From positions 1-64,000 of the forward strand of contig CAINJJ010000015.1 of the NCBI GenBank assembly GCA_903849645.1: a DNA stretch of 64,000 nt, read 5' to 3'. Under the pieces are notes generated by a model. It worked only from the letters and a program-made list of their open reading frames with translations. It did not search any database and was not told the DNA's origin. A program made the translations under genes and the position numbers. Position 1 is the first letter of the stretch. Every line of letters begins with the position of its first letter. Shown here one piece after another: positions 63,091 through 64,000 of this stretch. This stretch comes from an uncultured Acidobacteriaceae bacterium (GTDB lineage: Bacteria > Acidobacteriota > Terriglobia > Terriglobales > Acidobacteriaceae).

Positions 63091-64000
63091 ATGAATCCAA
63101 CCATGAACGCCGCGTTTCTGCCCGGCAACTCCACCGTCGAGATGCGCACTGTGCCCGTGCCCACCCCCGGCCACGGCGAAGTGCTGCTGCGCATCAAGGC
63201 TTCCACAATCTGCGGCTCTGACATTCGCTGCATCTATCACGAGCATCTCGGCAAGGGCCCAGAAGGCTACCAGGGCGTCATCGCGGGGCACGAGCCCTGC
63301 GGTCAGATTGTCGCCACGGGCGAGGGCTGCCGGCGCTTCACCACCGGCGACCGCGTCATCGTCTACCACATCTCCGGCTGCGGAGTCTGCAACGACTGCC
63401 GCCGCGGTTACATGATCTCCTGCACCAGTGAGAAGTATCGACGCGCCTACGGATGGCAGCGCGACGGCGGCATGGCGGAGTACATGATCGCGGAAGAGAA
63501 GGATCTCATCGCCCTTCCTGATGAGCTCTCCTATGCGGACGGCGCGCAGGTGGCCTGCGGCTTCGGCACGGTGTACGAGGGGCTTGAAAAGATCGGCATC
63601 AATGGGAACCATGCCGTGCTCATCACGGGGCTTGGTCCGGTCGGGCTCGCCACCGGCGCGCTCTGCCGCAAGCTCGGCGCCAGCCAGATCATCGGCATCG
63701 ATGTTGTGGAGGAGCGCATGAAGATTGCTCTCGATATGGGCCTCTGCGATGCGGTGCTGGCCTCCGGTCCTGACAACGTCGAGCAGGTAAAGCAGTTGAC
63801 CGGCGGCTTCGGCGTCGAGCGCGCCGTCGATTGCTCGGCGCACCCGGCCGCGCGCGCCACCGCCATTCGCGCCACGCGCAAGTGGGGCAGGATCGTCTTC
63901 ATCGGCGAAGGAGGCAAGGTCGAGATCAATCCCTCGCCCGACATGATTCACGATCAGAAGACCCTCTACGGCTCGTGGGTCACCTCCACATGGCTGATGG
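63091..64000 (+). CDS. Zinc-dependent medium-chain alcohol dehydrogenase, partial (3' end outside the window)
   Basis: About 303 codons are open to the edge. The catalytic zinc ligands are Cys ([17 protein letters not shown]) and His/Glu (GHEPCG); the structural zinc loop has four cysteines ([15 protein letters not shown]). The Rossmann motif [10 protein letters not shown] is followed by [11 protein letters not shown], with Asp at the end of beta-2, so NAD is preferred. SGCGVCNDC plus the length suggest sorbitol/threonine-dehydrogenase relatives. AAGGGAA precedes the ATG. With the aldo/keto reductase it could run a polyol redox step. Confidence 0.92.
   Translation, partial: MNPTMNAAFLPGNSTVEMRTVPVPTPGHGEVLLRIKASTICGSDIRCIYHEHLGKGPEGYQGVIAGHEPCGQIVATGEGCRRFTTGDRVIVYHISGCGVCNDCRRGYMISCTSEKYRRAYGWQRDGGMAEYMIAEEKDLIALPDELSYADGAQVACGFGTVYEGLEKIGINGNHAVLITGLGPVGLATGALCRKLGASQIIGIDVVEERMKIALDMGLCDAVLASGPDNVEQVKQLTGGFGVERAVDCSAHPAARATAIRATRKWGRIVFIGEGGKVEINPSPDMIHDQKTLYGSWVTSTWLM

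Noticed and set aside
62065..63951. A 628-codon minus-strand frame opposite the aldo/keto reductase and alcohol dehydrogenase
   Set aside because: Both plus-strand genes show all catalytic motifs; the minus frame is a GC-rich codon shadow.

Overview
The window reads as a high-GC, Gram-negative chromosome, most likely from an acidobacterium of the Terriglobia type. The support is indirect. There is a very large TonB-dependent receptor with an N-terminal carboxypeptidase-regulatory-like domain (Oar type), a PEP-CTERM surface protein, lptE next to holA, many secreted sugar-active enzymes, and a dispersed palindromic repeat (GGCACGACT-AAGTCGTGCC) of a kind I associate with that phylum. No rRNA or tRNA is present, so the assignment is inference. 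Genes are dense and switch strand often. Most starts have a clear GGAG/GAGG Shine-Dalgarno (SD) sequence.

Region 1-870 holds a run of small unknown minus-strand genes with a structured leader at the left edge. From 870 to 9.7 kb lie dnaK, a secreted protein with a cytochrome c, an internally shortened DHA2-type MFS gene, a bicarbonate module (SbtA-type transporter, divergent LysR regulator, beta-carbonic anhydrase) and a class C beta-lactamase-like hydrolase. From 9.9 to 22.7 kb lie an acyl-CoA ligase, an SDR, a DUF1080/FG-GAP secreted pair, a PEP-CTERM protein, PgeF, HU/IHF, a glycosyltransferase, a membrane SpoIIE-type phosphatase and TerC.

From 22.8 to 42 kb is an accessory catabolic block. 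It carries a GH2 exo-beta-glucosaminidase-like enzyme with its LacI regulator and an operator-marked TonB receptor. A D-amino-acid module follows (N-acyl-D-amino-acid deacylase, GntP-type permease, D-serine/D-threonine PLP enzyme, LacI regulator), then a Tat-exported GH95 alpha-L-fucosidase, then an OPT peptide transporter translationally coupled to an HExxxxH peptidase-like protein.

From 42.3 to 51.5 kb is a complete bacterial microcompartment (BMC) locus. A PduT-like trimeric shell protein and a PduS-like Fe-S/flavoprotein diverge from an eleven-gene-scale operon: acetate kinase, PduL, three hexameric shell proteins, a pentameric vertex protein, CoA-acylating aldehyde dehydrogenase, two more vertex proteins and a class II aldolase with an unusual N-terminal domain. 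A convergent DeoR regulator closes the locus. The gene set fits degradation of lactaldehyde made from L-fuculose-1-P or L-rhamnulose-1-P. The nearby fucosidase could feed it.

From 51.8 to 64 kb the content is mostly housekeeping: heme O synthase with a CtaM-like protein, shikimate kinase, two EamA transporters, a methyltransferase, lptE-holA, two tandem bacteriohemerythrins, a PP2C phosphatase, and an aldo/keto reductase followed by a zinc alcohol dehydrogenase cut by the right edge.
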